From the NCBI GenBank assembly GCA_023394965.1, contig JAEWZX010000045.1:1-30841 (forward strand): a stretch of 30,841 nucleotides of DNA. Reading direction: 5' to 3'. This DNA comes from Pseudomonadota bacterium (GTDB lineage Bacteria > Pseudomonadota > Alphaproteobacteria > Sphingomonadales > Sphingomonadaceae). Of this stretch, positions 16,701 through 24,766 are shown piece after piece. The notes under the pieces are model-generated. The model worked only from the letters and a program-made list of their open reading frames with translations, did not search any database and was not told the origin of the DNA. Position numbers and translations under genes: made by a program. Within the stretch, counting starts at the first letter, position 1. Each line of letters begins with the position of its first letter.

Positions 16701-16974
16701 CGGCATGGGCCGTGGCGACGATATCTGGGTGCGTGTCGAAGCGGAAGGAGGCTGGCGCGAAATCATCGCAGGCGAACTCGGCAGCACGACTGCAAGGTTC
16801 GGCGATGGCGAAAGCTTTACGCTGCTGCCCGACCAGTCTTCGAGCGGTTGGTTCGCGCGGTTGCGCGGGCAGGGTGGAGACGAATTCTACACCGTCTCAG
16901 GCGAACTGTCGCTCGAGGAGCGGAATCACGAGATCGGATATGCGCTGAAGGCGTCGATCAATTTTGCATTGTAA
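13771..16974 (+). CDS. Autotransporter with beta-helix passenger (type V secretion)
   Basis: This 1067-residue precursor starts at ATG 13771 with GAGGA 5 nt upstream; the frame is open further up (13678) but without a leader. Signal peptide MHRYLLAGTALACLAVPLAA. The passenger (about 21-710) is rich in recurring N-S-G-T-I units (NSGTITIDE, HSGTIEVEG, LAGTISANG, NSGTITAAN, NSGTIKATA, NSGKIIASG), as in right-handed beta-helices, and has two Asp-rich inserts (near 112-118 and 271-291) like calcium loops. A linker (about 710-763) precedes the translocator barrel (about 764-1067: EGVSLGMRAFARRLAE ... IGYALKASINFAL). No protease or lipase motif is seen, so adhesin or surface-structure roles are possible. 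It probably belongs to the sigma-FecR-receptor transcript. Confidence 0.88.
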   Translation: MHRYLLAGTALACLAVPLAAQTTVEDKRTQPVRTSQLKDGAGDNVKVTSKGSIELASGSAIIIDSNHDVSNEGKLVVTNADGASGIEVLGNRRADIVNSGTITIDETYKPSDIDNDKDLDGPFTVGGDRAAIRVRANLIGDIRHSGTIEVEGNQSAGISVAGLLDGNLSHDGKTTVTGDDSVGVAAGPVSGNVRLAGTISANGEGATAAHLGGDIGGALVVQGDLSATGYRYPTPPADISKLDDDDLLQGGSALVVEGNMAQGILFAVAPKNTDKDDPDEDKDGIDDDKEGNAKVVSYGPAPGVVIGAEDRDIAIGAVPDTGSRFGIIVDGAVAGKGVYAGFDANGMVIGGRGGAVTIENGIAVTGSIEATSKDANATALRLGEGASVPELRNSGTITAANGKDSDGVVTAVLIDEGASLPHVRNSGTIKATAGDEDSTAIAIRDSSGTLKLVQNSGKIIASGAKAGSGRDVAIDLSTVSSGATIRQTAVGSGVAAPAIEGDIRFGSGNDVFEIADGKVSSHVTFGSGQDRFDMSGKAQFSGRVDFGGQANEMTLTGNASFVGQTDFGGGTAAVTLSRKASYTGRFVGSENVDVTIDAGTLDLVAPTTIASLDVGRKGVIVATLSKEANEGSAITVGGNANFDKGAKIMLRVTDIADAEGIYTILRAGSLSGADDLETDDTLVPFMYEAALAIDAAAGQVNVDIDRKATKDLGLNRAQASIYDALYTALADDDEIADVFLGITEGDLFKATVAQALPDHAGGAFEGVSLGMRAFARRLAESDGPLDREGKLRFVFDAAGWDSQKDERDAAQYDLEGLGFSGGVELLTGIGRVGASANWLWSRYESGPQNTIGSNTYEAALYWRGDWGAFSGFARGSYGFADFDGSRYFRGMSGDEKLERRIERDWSGNVASFMAGASVEGGSQYFFIRPSVIVDYVRLNEDGYEETAGGKALDLVVEDRTSDELGLNLATAMGFDLFGMGRGDDIWVRVEAEGGWREIIAGELGSTTARFGDGESFTLLPDQSSSGWFARLRGQGGDEFYTVSGELSLEERNHEIGYALKASINFAL

Positions 16975-17045
16975 ATCGAAGAGCAGTTGAAAAAGTTCGA
17001 TCAGCCAAGCCCCCGCTCCCTCGAACCAGGTTGATCGAACCCTTG

Positions 17046-17079
17046 GACCAGGCGCTCTGGCGGGCGCTTGGTCTTTTTT
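17046..17079 (+). terminator. Rho-independent terminator after the autotransporter gene
   Basis: GACCAGGCGC (17046-17055) pairs with GCGCTTGGTC (17064-17073) with one G-T wobble across an 8-nt loop and is followed by six T (17074-17079). It lies 71 bases beyond the autotransporter stop and ends the sigma-FecR-receptor-autotransporter cluster. Confidence 0.88.
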
Positions 17080-17234
17080 GTGATGGCTTGGCGCAACCTT
17101 ACCAATCGAACCCCCTCGAACTGTTCTACCTGAAGCCGACTGCCCTTGGCGGAAACTGCCCCGAATAACATTAGGTCGCGAGATATCTGCAAGCCTATTG
17201 CCTTTTGGGCAGCGGACGCCCTTTCGCTGCGAAA

Positions 17235-18365
17235 TTACGCTTTCAGCGGGAGCCGCACTTCGAAGGTGCTGCCTTCTCCGGGCGCACTCTTTTGCAGGTG
17301 AATGTCACCACCATGCAATTCGACGAGTTGCTTCACCAGCGCCAGTCCTATTCCGAGGCCGTCGCCGACAATCCCCAGACCGGCGTCCGATTGCTCGAAC
17401 ATGTCGAATATGCGTGCCTGCTGATCTGGCGGGATCCCGATCCCGTTGTCAGACACTTCAATGAGAACAAAGCCGTCTTTCGTCGAGACGGCCACATTTA
17501 TTTCGCCGCCGTGAGGAGTGTATCGTGCAGCGTTTCCGACCACATTGCTGACGATCTGGAGAAATCTTGCGGGGTCGACTTCGAGCGTGATCGGCTCGGC
17601 AGGTAAATCGACCCTTAGCTCGTGGTTCGCTGCAGTGATCGCGGGCTTGGTCAGATCAAGTGCCATATGCAGCATCTGGTCCAACTGAATTACTTCCGTT
17701 TTCAGGGAGATTTTGCCCTGCTCGATGCGATTGATGTCCAGCAGATCATCCACAAGTCGAGTGACATGGGCCAAGTTCTGTCGCATTGAAACCCGAACAG
17801 GCTGAGCATCGAAACCAGGCTTGGCACGCTCGAGAATGTTCAGACCGGAAGTCAGCACGGCTAAGGGATTGCGCAATTCATGCGCGAGCACTGCGAGAAA
17901 GCGGTTTTTCTGCTGATCTGCCGCCTTCAATCTGGCACTCAGCACCGACAGCTCGTCACGTTGCTCAATTATCTGGCGTCTTTGCTCATAGAGATCGAGA
18001 AAGACGCTGGATTTCGAACGGAGGACATCTGCTTCGATTGGCTTCTGTATGAAGTCGACAGCCCCCGCCTCGTAGCCGCGAAATCGGCGTGAAGCGTCTC
18101 CCGTTCCCGCAGTGACAAAAATAATGGGAATGTGCCGTGAGCGTTCATTCGCACGCATGAATTCGGCAAGCTCGAAGCCATCCATTCCCGGCATTTGCAC
18201 ATCAAGAAGCGCAAGTGCGTATTCATTCTCCAGCATAAGCTCGAGCGCTTCTTCGCCGCTACGCGCTTTATGCAACTCAAGGCCTTCGCGTGCGAGCAGC
18301 GCCTCAAGGGCAAGCAGGTTTTCCTCCAGATCATCGACCAGAAGAAATTTGACTGGATCGATCAT
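17235..18365 (-). CDS. Receiver-histidine kinase hybrid (REC-HisKA-HATPase)
   Basis: A 376-residue cytoplasmic protein. The receiver domain (about 5-125) has acidic DD at 11-12, phospho-acceptor Asp55 in LALLDVQMPGMDG, Thr85 and Lys108 (IQKP). A short coil leads to the HisKA with His162 (FLAVLAHELRNPL). The ATPase domain follows (N-box NVVGNAARYTPHG about 274-286, G1 DNGIGIP 306-312, G2 GDGLGIGLAL). I chose ATG 18365 because it overlaps the CheB stop as ATGA; a longer start (18431) would add a Ser/Asp-rich tail inside cheB. It is the last gene of the operon. The N-terminal receiver probably takes phosphate from the large hybrid kinase encoded first and may gate its own kinase. Confidence 0.88.
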   Translation of the reverse strand: MIDPVKFLLVDDLEENLLALEALLAREGLELHKARSGEEALELMLENEYALALLDVQMPGMDGFELAEFMRANERSRHIPIIFVTAGTGDASRRFRGYEAGAVDFIQKPIEADVLRSKSSVFLDLYEQRRQIIEQRDELSVLSARLKAADQQKNRFLAVLAHELRNPLAVLTSGLNILERAKPGFDAQPVRVSMRQNLAHVTRLVDDLLDINRIEQGKISLKTEVIQLDQMLHMALDLTKPAITAANHELRVDLPAEPITLEVDPARFLQIVSNVVGNAARYTPHGGEINVAVSTKDGFVLIEVSDNGIGIPPDQQARIFDMFEQSDAGLGIVGDGLGIGLALVKQLVELHGGDIHLQKSAPGEGSTFEVRLPLKA

Positions 18366-18928
18366 CTCTCGCTCATCGCTAACAAGGTGGTTTGGATTTC
18401 CGTCAGAGTCATTGTGTGGGCTGAATGACATGCTGCGATTGCAGCCTCTGGCATGGCTGCGACCTCTGCGGTGGAGGGATCTTGCACAATGGCCGTGCCG
18501 CCTGCCTCACTCAAAGCTTTCAAACCCATGGCGCCGTCTTGATTGGCCCCAGTCAGTACAATACCCACAAGTTCCGAACCGAAGGCATCGGCCGCGGTTT
18601 CAAACAAGACATCGATCGCCGGCCTTGAATGATTGACGGTTTCGTCAGACGATAACGCAAGAGTGGCTTCGGTCTCGACCAGTAGATGATAGTTCGACGG
18701 CGCGAAATAGATCGTTCCTGGCTGCAGCGGCTCTTTATCCTCTGCTTCCTTGACAGAAAGTTGGCATTTGCGCCCGAAGAGATCGACCAGCGCGTTATCC
18801 TTTCGTGGGGGGATATGAACCACCACCATGATGGGTACCGAAAAATCGGCTGGCAGGCTTGGCAGGATTTCTGAAAGCGCCTGAACCCCGCCGGCCGATG
18901 CACCGACTACAATCGCCCGTACGCTCAT
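18362..18928 (-). CDS. cheB: CheB-type protein-glutamate methylesterase, no receiver domain
   Basis: A 188-residue protein equal to the catalytic half of CheB. The triad is intact: Ser11 (VVGASAGGVQ), His38 (VVVHIPP) and Asp131 (LTGANQDGAMG), with spacings close to those of classical CheB. It would hydrolyse glutamyl methyl esters or deamidate glutamine in a receptor helix. It lacks the N-terminal receiver that usually restrains CheB, so control must come from elsewhere, perhaps from the neighbouring receiver-kinase. Start ATG 18928 overlaps the CheR stop as ATGA, and its own stop overlaps the next gene the same way. No methyl-accepting receptor gene is present in the window. Confidence 0.9.
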   Translation of the reverse strand: MSVRAIVVGASAGGVQALSEILPSLPADFSVPIMVVVHIPPRKDNALVDLFGRKCQLSVKEAEDKEPLQPGTIYFAPSNYHLLVETEATLALSSDETVNHSRPAIDVLFETAADAFGSELVGIVLTGANQDGAMGLKALSEAGGTAIVQDPSTAEVAAMPEAAIAACHSAHTMTLTEIQTTLLAMSER

Positions 18929-19752
18929 AGCGACTTCTTTCGATAAATCTTTTCTTCCCGCACAAATTCGGAAAACTTGTCGGCATGTGCCGAAAAACGA
19001 AGGCTTTCCTTCGAGCCAATTCCAAGGAAGCAATTGCGGGCAAGGGAATCGCGGAACAGGCCAATTACGCGATCCTGCAGCTCTCGATCAAAATAGATCA
19101 GGACGTTCCGGCATGAGATGAGATGCATTTCGCCAAATGTGGCATCCGTGACCAGACTGTGGTCGGAAAAGACCACTCGTTCACGCAGGGATTTGTCGAA
19201 CACCGCGCGGTCGTAATTCGCGGTGTAATAATCGGATAAGGAGCAGGGTGCGCCGGATAATTGATGATTTTCCGTGAATTGCCGCACGCGGTCGAGAGGA
19301 TATATGCCTGTTTGCGCGGCTTTCAGTGCAGCCGGATTAATGTCCGTCGCGTAAAAGATCGTCCTGTCTGCCAGGCCTTCTTCGGTAAACAGAATCGCCA
19401 GCGAGTAGAGTTCTTCGCCATTGCTGCATCCCGCGACCCACACCTTGAGGGAGGGGTAAGTGCGAAGATGGGGGATGACTTTTTCGCGCAGAGCCCGAAA
19501 ATAGGAAGGGTCACGGAACATTTCGCTCACTTGTACCGTGAGGAAATTGAGCAGCTTCGGCAGCATGGTTTCGTCATGCAAGACCGCAGACTGGATTTCC
19601 GAAATGCTATCGTAATTCCACTGCGCGCGAGCTTGCAGCAGCCGCCGTTTTATCGAGGCCCGCGCATAATGGCGAAAGTCATAATGATAGTGGCGATAAA
19701 TCGCATCCAGCAGCAGCTGGATTTCGATGTCCTCAATATTGTCGGTCATCAT
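18925..19752 (-). CDS. cheR: CheR-type protein-glutamate O-methyltransferase
   Basis: A 275-residue protein with the CheR N-terminal helical domain (about 10-75) and a SAM-dependent methyltransferase domain. Motif I is VWVAGCSNGEELYSLAI (104-120), where Asn and Leu replace the more usual Thr and Pro. FYATDINPAAL (133-143) and ISCRNVLIYFDR (212-223) are typical later motifs. It would methylate glutamates using S-adenosylmethionine. The start is ATG 19752, overlapping the TGA of the hybrid kinase (ATGATG); the next ATG, 19749, is equally possible. No pentapeptide-binding beta-subdomain assignment was attempted. It is part of a four-gene coupled operon. Confidence 0.9.
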   Translation of the reverse strand: MMTDNIEDIEIQLLLDAIYRHYHYDFRHYARASIKRRLLQARAQWNYDSISEIQSAVLHDETMLPKLLNFLTVQVSEMFRDPSYFRALREKVIPHLRTYPSLKVWVAGCSNGEELYSLAILFTEEGLADRTIFYATDINPAALKAAQTGIYPLDRVRQFTENHQLSGAPCSLSDYYTANYDRAVFDKSLRERVVFSDHSLVTDATFGEMHLISCRNVLIYFDRELQDRVIGLFRDSLARNCFLGIGSKESLRFSAHADKFSEFVREEKIYRKKSL

Positions 19753-22700
19753 CGAGGCATCCAGACCCGCACCAGCGACAGCAGTTTGTCCACGTCGATC
19801 GGCTTGGCCATATAATCGTTGGCCCCCGCATCGAGGCACTTTTTCTGATCGTCCGGCATCGCCTTGGCCGTCAGCATGACGATCGGGAGCTTCCGCCACT
19901 GCGGATCGGTGCGGATCTCGCGCACCGCAGTAAGGCCATCCATGACCGGCATCATGACATCCATCAGCACCAGATCAATTGCCTTGCCCGGGTCGCTGGC
20001 AGATTCCCTCAGGGCATCGAGCGCTTCCTGTCCGTTGCGCGCAATTCGGGTCAGGGCACCGCGCGGTTCGAGAACGCTGGTAAGCGAATAGACGTTGCGC
20101 ACATCATCTTCGACAATGAGGATGCGCTTGCCTTCGAGTGCTGCATCGCGGTGGCGGGCCTTTTCGATCATCTGGCGCTGTTCGGCGGGCAATTCAGAAA
20201 CGACCCGGTGGAGGAAGAGCGACACCTCATCCAGCAGACGTTCCGGCGATTTCGCCCCTTTGATGATGATCGAACTGGAATAGCGGCGGAGGCGCTGCTC
20301 TTCTTCCGGTGACAGGTCCCGTCCGGTGTAGACGATCACCGGCGGCAAGGTGCCGCCGTCATCTTCGCTCAGGGTTTCGAGCAGGGAAAAACCGGACGCG
20401 TCGGGCAGCGAAAGGTCCAGGACCATACAGTCGTATTTGTTCTCCTGCAGTTCTTGCAGACACTGGGCCGCAGTTCCGACGCCGATCGTCTCCACATCTT
20501 GCGATTCGAGCAGTTTGCTCACCGCCTCCCGCTGAACCTGATCATCTTCCACGATCAGCACGCGCCTCATGCGCGAAGCCAACTTTTCCTGGAGAGAGGC
20601 CAGAACCTCAGCCAGTTGCTCGCGCGGGGCAGGCTTTTCCAGAAAGCCAATCGCGCCAAGCGACAGGGCGGTCTGGCTCTGGTCTGCGCCGGAGATGACG
20701 TGAATGGGTATGTGCCGAGTTTCGTCCTGATGCTTGAGCCGGTCCAGCACGGTGAGGCCGGACTGGTCGGGCAGGCCGATGTCCAGCACAATCGCGCTTG
20801 GCCGGTATTCATGAGCGAGTTCGATCGCTTCCTGTGCGGTTCCGGCGATGATGCACTGAAAGCCCATCTCGCGCGAGAGATCGCACACGATGGAGGCAAA
20901 GGCCTGATCATCCTCGATCACCAGCAGCAAACGCTTGCCTTCGGAAAGGCTCTCGCGGTCGTCGTCCAGCGCGGCGAGGGTGGTCGCAGCGGGCTTCGCC
21001 CTGGGGGCGGGTGCAGGTGCAGGTATTGGCAGCGCCCCGTTGTCTTTCAGCGCGGGCGGTGCTTCCTCGCGCGGGGCGACCTTTGCCGGATCGTAGGCGA
21101 TCGGGATGGTGACGAAGAATGTGCTGCCCTTGCCCACTTCGCTTTCCAGCCGGATGGCTCCCCCCAGCAAGCGCACGAGCTCCCGCGAAATCGAGAGGCC
21201 GAGCCCGGTTCCGCCAAACTTGCGGCTGATCGTGCCATCGGCCTGCTGGAACGCCTCGAAGATCGCCTGACGCTGAGCTTCGGGGATACCGATGCCGGTA
21301 TCTGCAACCGCCAGTTCAAGCATCCCGTCGCCTGGCGAGGAAACAGACAGGCGGACGCTGCCTTTTTCGGTAAATTTCAGCGCGTTCGACAGCAGGTTCT
21401 TCAGTATCTGTTCCAACCGCATCCGATCGGTTTCGATTGATCGGGGCACATCGGAAGATAGCTTGATTTCAAGGTCCAGGCCGCGCTGATCGGCCATCGG
21501 TTCGAACACTTTGCGCAGATCTGCTGCCAGCCGCTCGGTCGCAACCGGGGCGGCCTGGATTTCGACATGGCCGGCTTCGATTTTCGACAGGTCGAGGATG
21601 TCGTTGATGAGAGTCAGCAGATCGTTGCCGGAGGATTCGATCGTCCGTGCGAATTTGACCTGTTCTTCCGACAGATTGCCTTCGGAATTGTCGGCCAGCA
21701 GTTTGGACAGAATCAACAGCGAATTGAGCGGAGTGCGCAATTCGTGGCTCATATTGGCTAGGAAGTCCGATTTGTACTGGCTCGCCTGCTGCAATTCGCG
21801 CGCCTTAAGCCCGAGTGCGGCGGCGGCCCGGCTCAGCTCATCGCGCTGCCCCTCCAGCGTTTGCGCCTGTTCTTCCAACTGGCTGTTGGTCTGTTCGAGT
21901 TCGACCTGCTGCAATTCCAGCCGAGCCTGGGATTCCTTCAGCGCGTTGCCCTGTTCTTCCAGTTCTTCGTTGGAGACGCGCAGTTCTTCGCTCTGAGCCT
22001 GAAGCTCGCCTGCCTGGCGTCGGGTTTCTTCCAGAGCATCCTGAAGCCGCTCGCGGAACCGGGCCGATCTCAGCGCCACGCCGAGCGGTCCGGAAATCTG
22101 TTCGAGCAGTTCGACCACCTGGCTGTCGACTTCGTCGAAGAAGCCGAGCTCGATTACGGCATTTACCAATCCGTCCGTAAATGCGGGCGCAATCACCAGA
22201 TGGCGTGGCACATCATTGCCAAGTGCCGAACCGATTTTAAGATAACCGGAAGGCAGGTCGGATAGCGTTGTTATCTGGCCGTCTCCCGCGACTTTCCCGA
22301 GCAGGCCTTCGCCCACAGTGAAATGTTCCGGCACTGCAGTCGGGTCGGCCACCCCCAGCAAGGCGGCGCGGTTGAACGTTCCCCCTTCTCCCTTGAACAG
22401 GGCAGCCGCATTGGCCGAAGTTCTTTCTGCGAGGAAAGACAGGACGGCAGATGCCAATTGAGGCACCGTTTTTTCGCCTCTCATAACTTCGGCCAGATCG
22501 ACTTGAGCGGTCTGCAGCCACCTCTGCCGTTCGCGGCTGCGATTTGCCCGGGCGAGAAGGATGAAAATGGCAATGGTCAGGGCGATGCCGATCAGGCTCG
22601 TCACAAAAGCCCCTGCCACTGTAGTCTTTGAGGCGTCCGCAAGTTCGGCGACGCGCAACTGGCGCTCTCGCAGTTCTTCCCTCTTCATCTGCGCCAATTG

Positions 22701-23192
22701 CAGTCGAATGGCGTCCATTGCTGTCTTGCCGCGGCCTTCGGCGGTAATGTCGATGGCCCGTCCGATCCCCTGGTCACGCCGGGTTTCGATGGCCCGTTGG
22801 GAAAGCCGGAATTTATCCTCTATAACGGTGCGAAGACTGTCCACATTGTCACGCTGTACCGAACTGTTCTGTGTGAGTTCTTCGAGCGAAGAGAGGCTTT
22901 GGCGCGCTGACCCGACGCCGGCGTAATAGGGTTCGAGATATGTACGGTCGCCAGTCAGGAGATAGCCGCGCTGTCCCGTTTCCCCATCGAGTGTCGCGGC
23001 GAGAAGATCATCAAGCGTGGTGAGAACCTCGTGGGTGTTTCGTATCCTGGCTTCATTGTCCCGCATGCTGAGCAGATTGGAATATGCTGTGAACGCACTG
23101 ATCAGGAAGAAACCGATGCCGATCAGCAGGCCGACAATCGACCATCCGGGCAGGGAATTGCGAAATTCCCGCTTATTCGCTGTCTTTTCCAA
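19749..23192 (-). CDS. CHASE3-GAF hybrid histidine kinase with three receiver domains
   Basis: A 1147-residue membrane sensor. TM1 at about 17-38, a CHASE3-type periplasmic domain (about 40-188; LDGETGQRGYLLTGD at 68-82), TM2 at about 192-214, GAF (about 240-375), then a Gln/Glu-rich coiled coil (about 380-472). HisKA carries His483 (FLANMSHELRTPLN). The ATPase domain has NLLSNALKFTEKG, DTGIGIP and GTGLGLSIS. After a Pro/Ala linker come receivers with Asp804, Asp926 and Asp1078. In receiver 2 the usual acceptor-lysine region reads IIIKGAKSP, an atypical form. The start appears to be TTG 23192 with GAAGG 9 nt upstream. It is the first gene of the CheR/CheB operon; the stimulus is unknown. Confidence 0.9.
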   Translation of the reverse strand: MEKTANKREFRNSLPGWSIVGLLIGIGFFLISAFTAYSNLLSMRDNEARIRNTHEVLTTLDDLLAATLDGETGQRGYLLTGDRTYLEPYYAGVGSARQSLSSLEELTQNSSVQRDNVDSLRTVIEDKFRLSQRAIETRRDQGIGRAIDITAEGRGKTAMDAIRLQLAQMKREELRERQLRVAELADASKTTVAGAFVTSLIGIALTIAIFILLARANRSRERQRWLQTAQVDLAEVMRGEKTVPQLASAVLSFLAERTSANAAALFKGEGGTFNRAALLGVADPTAVPEHFTVGEGLLGKVAGDGQITTLSDLPSGYLKIGSALGNDVPRHLVIAPAFTDGLVNAVIELGFFDEVDSQVVELLEQISGPLGVALRSARFRERLQDALEETRRQAGELQAQSEELRVSNEELEEQGNALKESQARLELQQVELEQTNSQLEEQAQTLEGQRDELSRAAAALGLKARELQQASQYKSDFLANMSHELRTPLNSLLILSKLLADNSEGNLSEEQVKFARTIESSGNDLLTLINDILDLSKIEAGHVEIQAAPVATERLAADLRKVFEPMADQRGLDLEIKLSSDVPRSIETDRMRLEQILKNLLSNALKFTEKGSVRLSVSSPGDGMLELAVADTGIGIPEAQRQAIFEAFQQADGTISRKFGGTGLGLSISRELVRLLGGAIRLESEVGKGSTFFVTIPIAYDPAKVAPREEAPPALKDNGALPIPAPAPAPRAKPAATTLAALDDDRESLSEGKRLLLVIEDDQAFASIVCDLSREMGFQCIIAGTAQEAIELAHEYRPSAIVLDIGLPDQSGLTVLDRLKHQDETRHIPIHVISGADQSQTALSLGAIGFLEKPAPREQLAEVLASLQEKLASRMRRVLIVEDDQVQREAVSKLLESQDVETIGVGTAAQCLQELQENKYDCMVLDLSLPDASGFSLLETLSEDDGGTLPPVIVYTGRDLSPEEEQRLRRYSSSIIIKGAKSPERLLDEVSLFLHRVVSELPAEQRQMIEKARHRDAALEGKRILIVEDDVRNVYSLTSVLEPRGALTRIARNGQEALDALRESASDPGKAIDLVLMDVMMPVMDGLTAVREIRTDPQWRKLPIVMLTAKAMPDDQKKCLDAGANDYMAKPIDVDKLLSLVRVWMPR

Positions 23193-23386
23193 GAGATATG
23201 ACCTTCAGGATATTTCGGTCGGCATTACCGACGCATGCGGGGCGCAATCAATCGTTTTATCGAGGATTTAACATCTCAGCGCGCTGGGAGGCGCGCACAT
23301 CTGCGGGTGCGGATCAGGGTCTATGTCGGAACATTAGGCCGCTCTCGTTCCTTGATTGGGTAAACAGCATCCAAAGCGAGAACTCA

Positions 23387-24766
23387 ATGTCGACCATTAC
23401 CACCGTCAATCCGTCCACTGGCGAAAGCATCGAAACCTTCCAGAAGATTTCCGGAGAACAGGCTGCCGCCAAGGTTGAGGCCTGTCACGAAGCCTTCACC
23501 AAGTGGAAGCTGAAAAGCCTCGAAGACCGCGCTGAAATCATCAAGAGTATCGGCAAGGCGCTTCGCGACAATAAGGAAGAGCTTGCGCAATTGATGACGC
23601 GCGAAGTGGGCAAGCTGATCGGCGATAGCCGTGACGAAGTCGAACTGTGCGCCGGGATTTGCGACTATACCGCCGCAAACGGCCCCAAAGAACTTGCCGA
23701 CGAGAAGCGCGATCCCGGCAATGCAGCGCGCGGGATCGTTACCTATTCCCCGATTGGCGTCGTCTACGGGATCCAGCCCTGGAATTTCCCCTCCTATCAG
23801 GTGGTGCGGTATGCCATCGCCAGCCTGATGGCTGGAAACGGTGTACTGTTGAAGCATTCCTCGCTGTGCACCGGCAGCGGGCTTATGATCGAAAAGATAT
23901 TCAGGCAGGGCGGCTTGCCGGAAAATCTATTCACCGTTCTGGTCATCGATCACGACATTTCCGATGAAATCATTGCCCATGACAAGGTGCGGGGCGTGAC
24001 ACTGACCGGTTCGGACGGTGCAGGTCGTCATGTTGCGGAGAAGGCTGCCAGAGCCATCAAGAAAACCGTTCTGGAACTGGGTTCCAACGATGCCTATCTC
24101 GTGCTGGAAGACGCGGATCTGGACAAGGCGGCGGATATCTGCGCGCAGGCCCGGCTCTACAATAACGGCCAGACATGCATAAATGGAAAGCGGTTCATCG
24201 TTACCGACAAAGTGTACGATGCCTTTCTTGAAAAATTCGTGGCGCGTTTTGAAGGGGTCAAGCTTGGAGATCCGGCCGATGATGCCACCGACATGGGGCC
24301 AATGTCGTCGGCCGATCTGCGTGACGATCTGCAGAAACAGGTTGATGAATCCGTGTCCAAGGGGGCCAAGGTCGCCTGTGGCGGCAGCATTCCCGAAGGT
24401 GCTGGGGCATTCTATCCCGCCACCGTGCTGACAGACGTTGCGCCGGGGCAGCCTGCCTATGACGATGAATTGTTCGGCCCTGTGGCCAGCGTTATCCGCG
24501 CCAAGGATGATGACGATGCAATGCGATTGGCAAATGACAGCCGCTACGGTCTTGGAGGGGGTATCCTGTGCGGCGACACCGAGCGCGCTATCGAAATGGC
24601 ATCCCGGCATTTCGACACGGGCATGGTCTATATCAACACTTACGGAGTGGCCGACCCGTCGATGCCCTTCGGCGGCGTGAAGAATTCCGGATACGGCCGT
24701 GAACACGGCGGCTTCGGCGTGAAGGAATTCGTCAATGCAAAATCGATTTTCGTGGGTGCCGAGTAA
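23387..24766 (+). CDS. NAD-dependent succinate-semialdehyde dehydrogenase (Sad/YneI-like)
   Basis: A 459-residue aldehyde dehydrogenase, family length. It would oxidise succinate semialdehyde, or a similar aldehyde, to the acid in 4-aminobutyrate-type catabolism. Catalytic residues are Cys264 (NNGQTCINGKR) and Glu230 (VLELGSNDAYLVLEDADLD); Asn133 lies in QPWNFPSY. The LELGSNDAYLVLEDAD block is like E. coli Sad (YneI) and unlike the GabD form (ELGG), which favours NAD over NADP; that cofactor call is inference. Start ATG 23387 matches the family N terminus (MSTITTVNPSTGE); the ribosome site is weak. It diverges from the kinase operon, and no gabT or transporter is next to it. Confidence 0.85.
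   Translation: MSTITTVNPSTGESIETFQKISGEQAAAKVEACHEAFTKWKLKSLEDRAEIIKSIGKALRDNKEELAQLMTREVGKLIGDSRDEVELCAGICDYTAANGPKELADEKRDPGNAARGIVTYSPIGVVYGIQPWNFPSYQVVRYAIASLMAGNGVLLKHSSLCTGSGLMIEKIFRQGGLPENLFTVLVIDHDISDEIIAHDKVRGVTLTGSDGAGRHVAEKAARAIKKTVLELGSNDAYLVLEDADLDKAADICAQARLYNNGQTCINGKRFIVTDKVYDAFLEKFVARFEGVKLGDPADDATDMGPMSSADLRDDLQKQVDESVSKGAKVACGGSIPEGAGAFYPATVLTDVAPGQPAYDDELFGPVASVIRAKDDDDAMRLANDSRYGLGGGILCGDTERAIEMASRHFDTGMVYINTYGVADPSMPFGGVKNSGYGREHGGFGVKEFVNAKSIFVGAE

Noticed and set aside
9828..16974. Lasso-peptide cluster, since sphingomonad lasso loci often carry sigma/FecR/TonB receptor genes
   Set aside because: No precursor peptide, B or C biosynthetic enzyme, or isopeptidase gene is present in the window.
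17200..17230. Terminator for the minus-strand kinase operon just past 17235
   Set aside because: Only a 4-bp GGGC/GCCC stem without a U-tract in the minus direction.
23328..23349. GGAAC ... CGTT upstream of the aldehyde dehydrogenase, resembling an EcfG general-stress promoter
   Set aside because: The spacer is 13 bases; the alphaproteobacterial EcfG consensus needs about 16-17.
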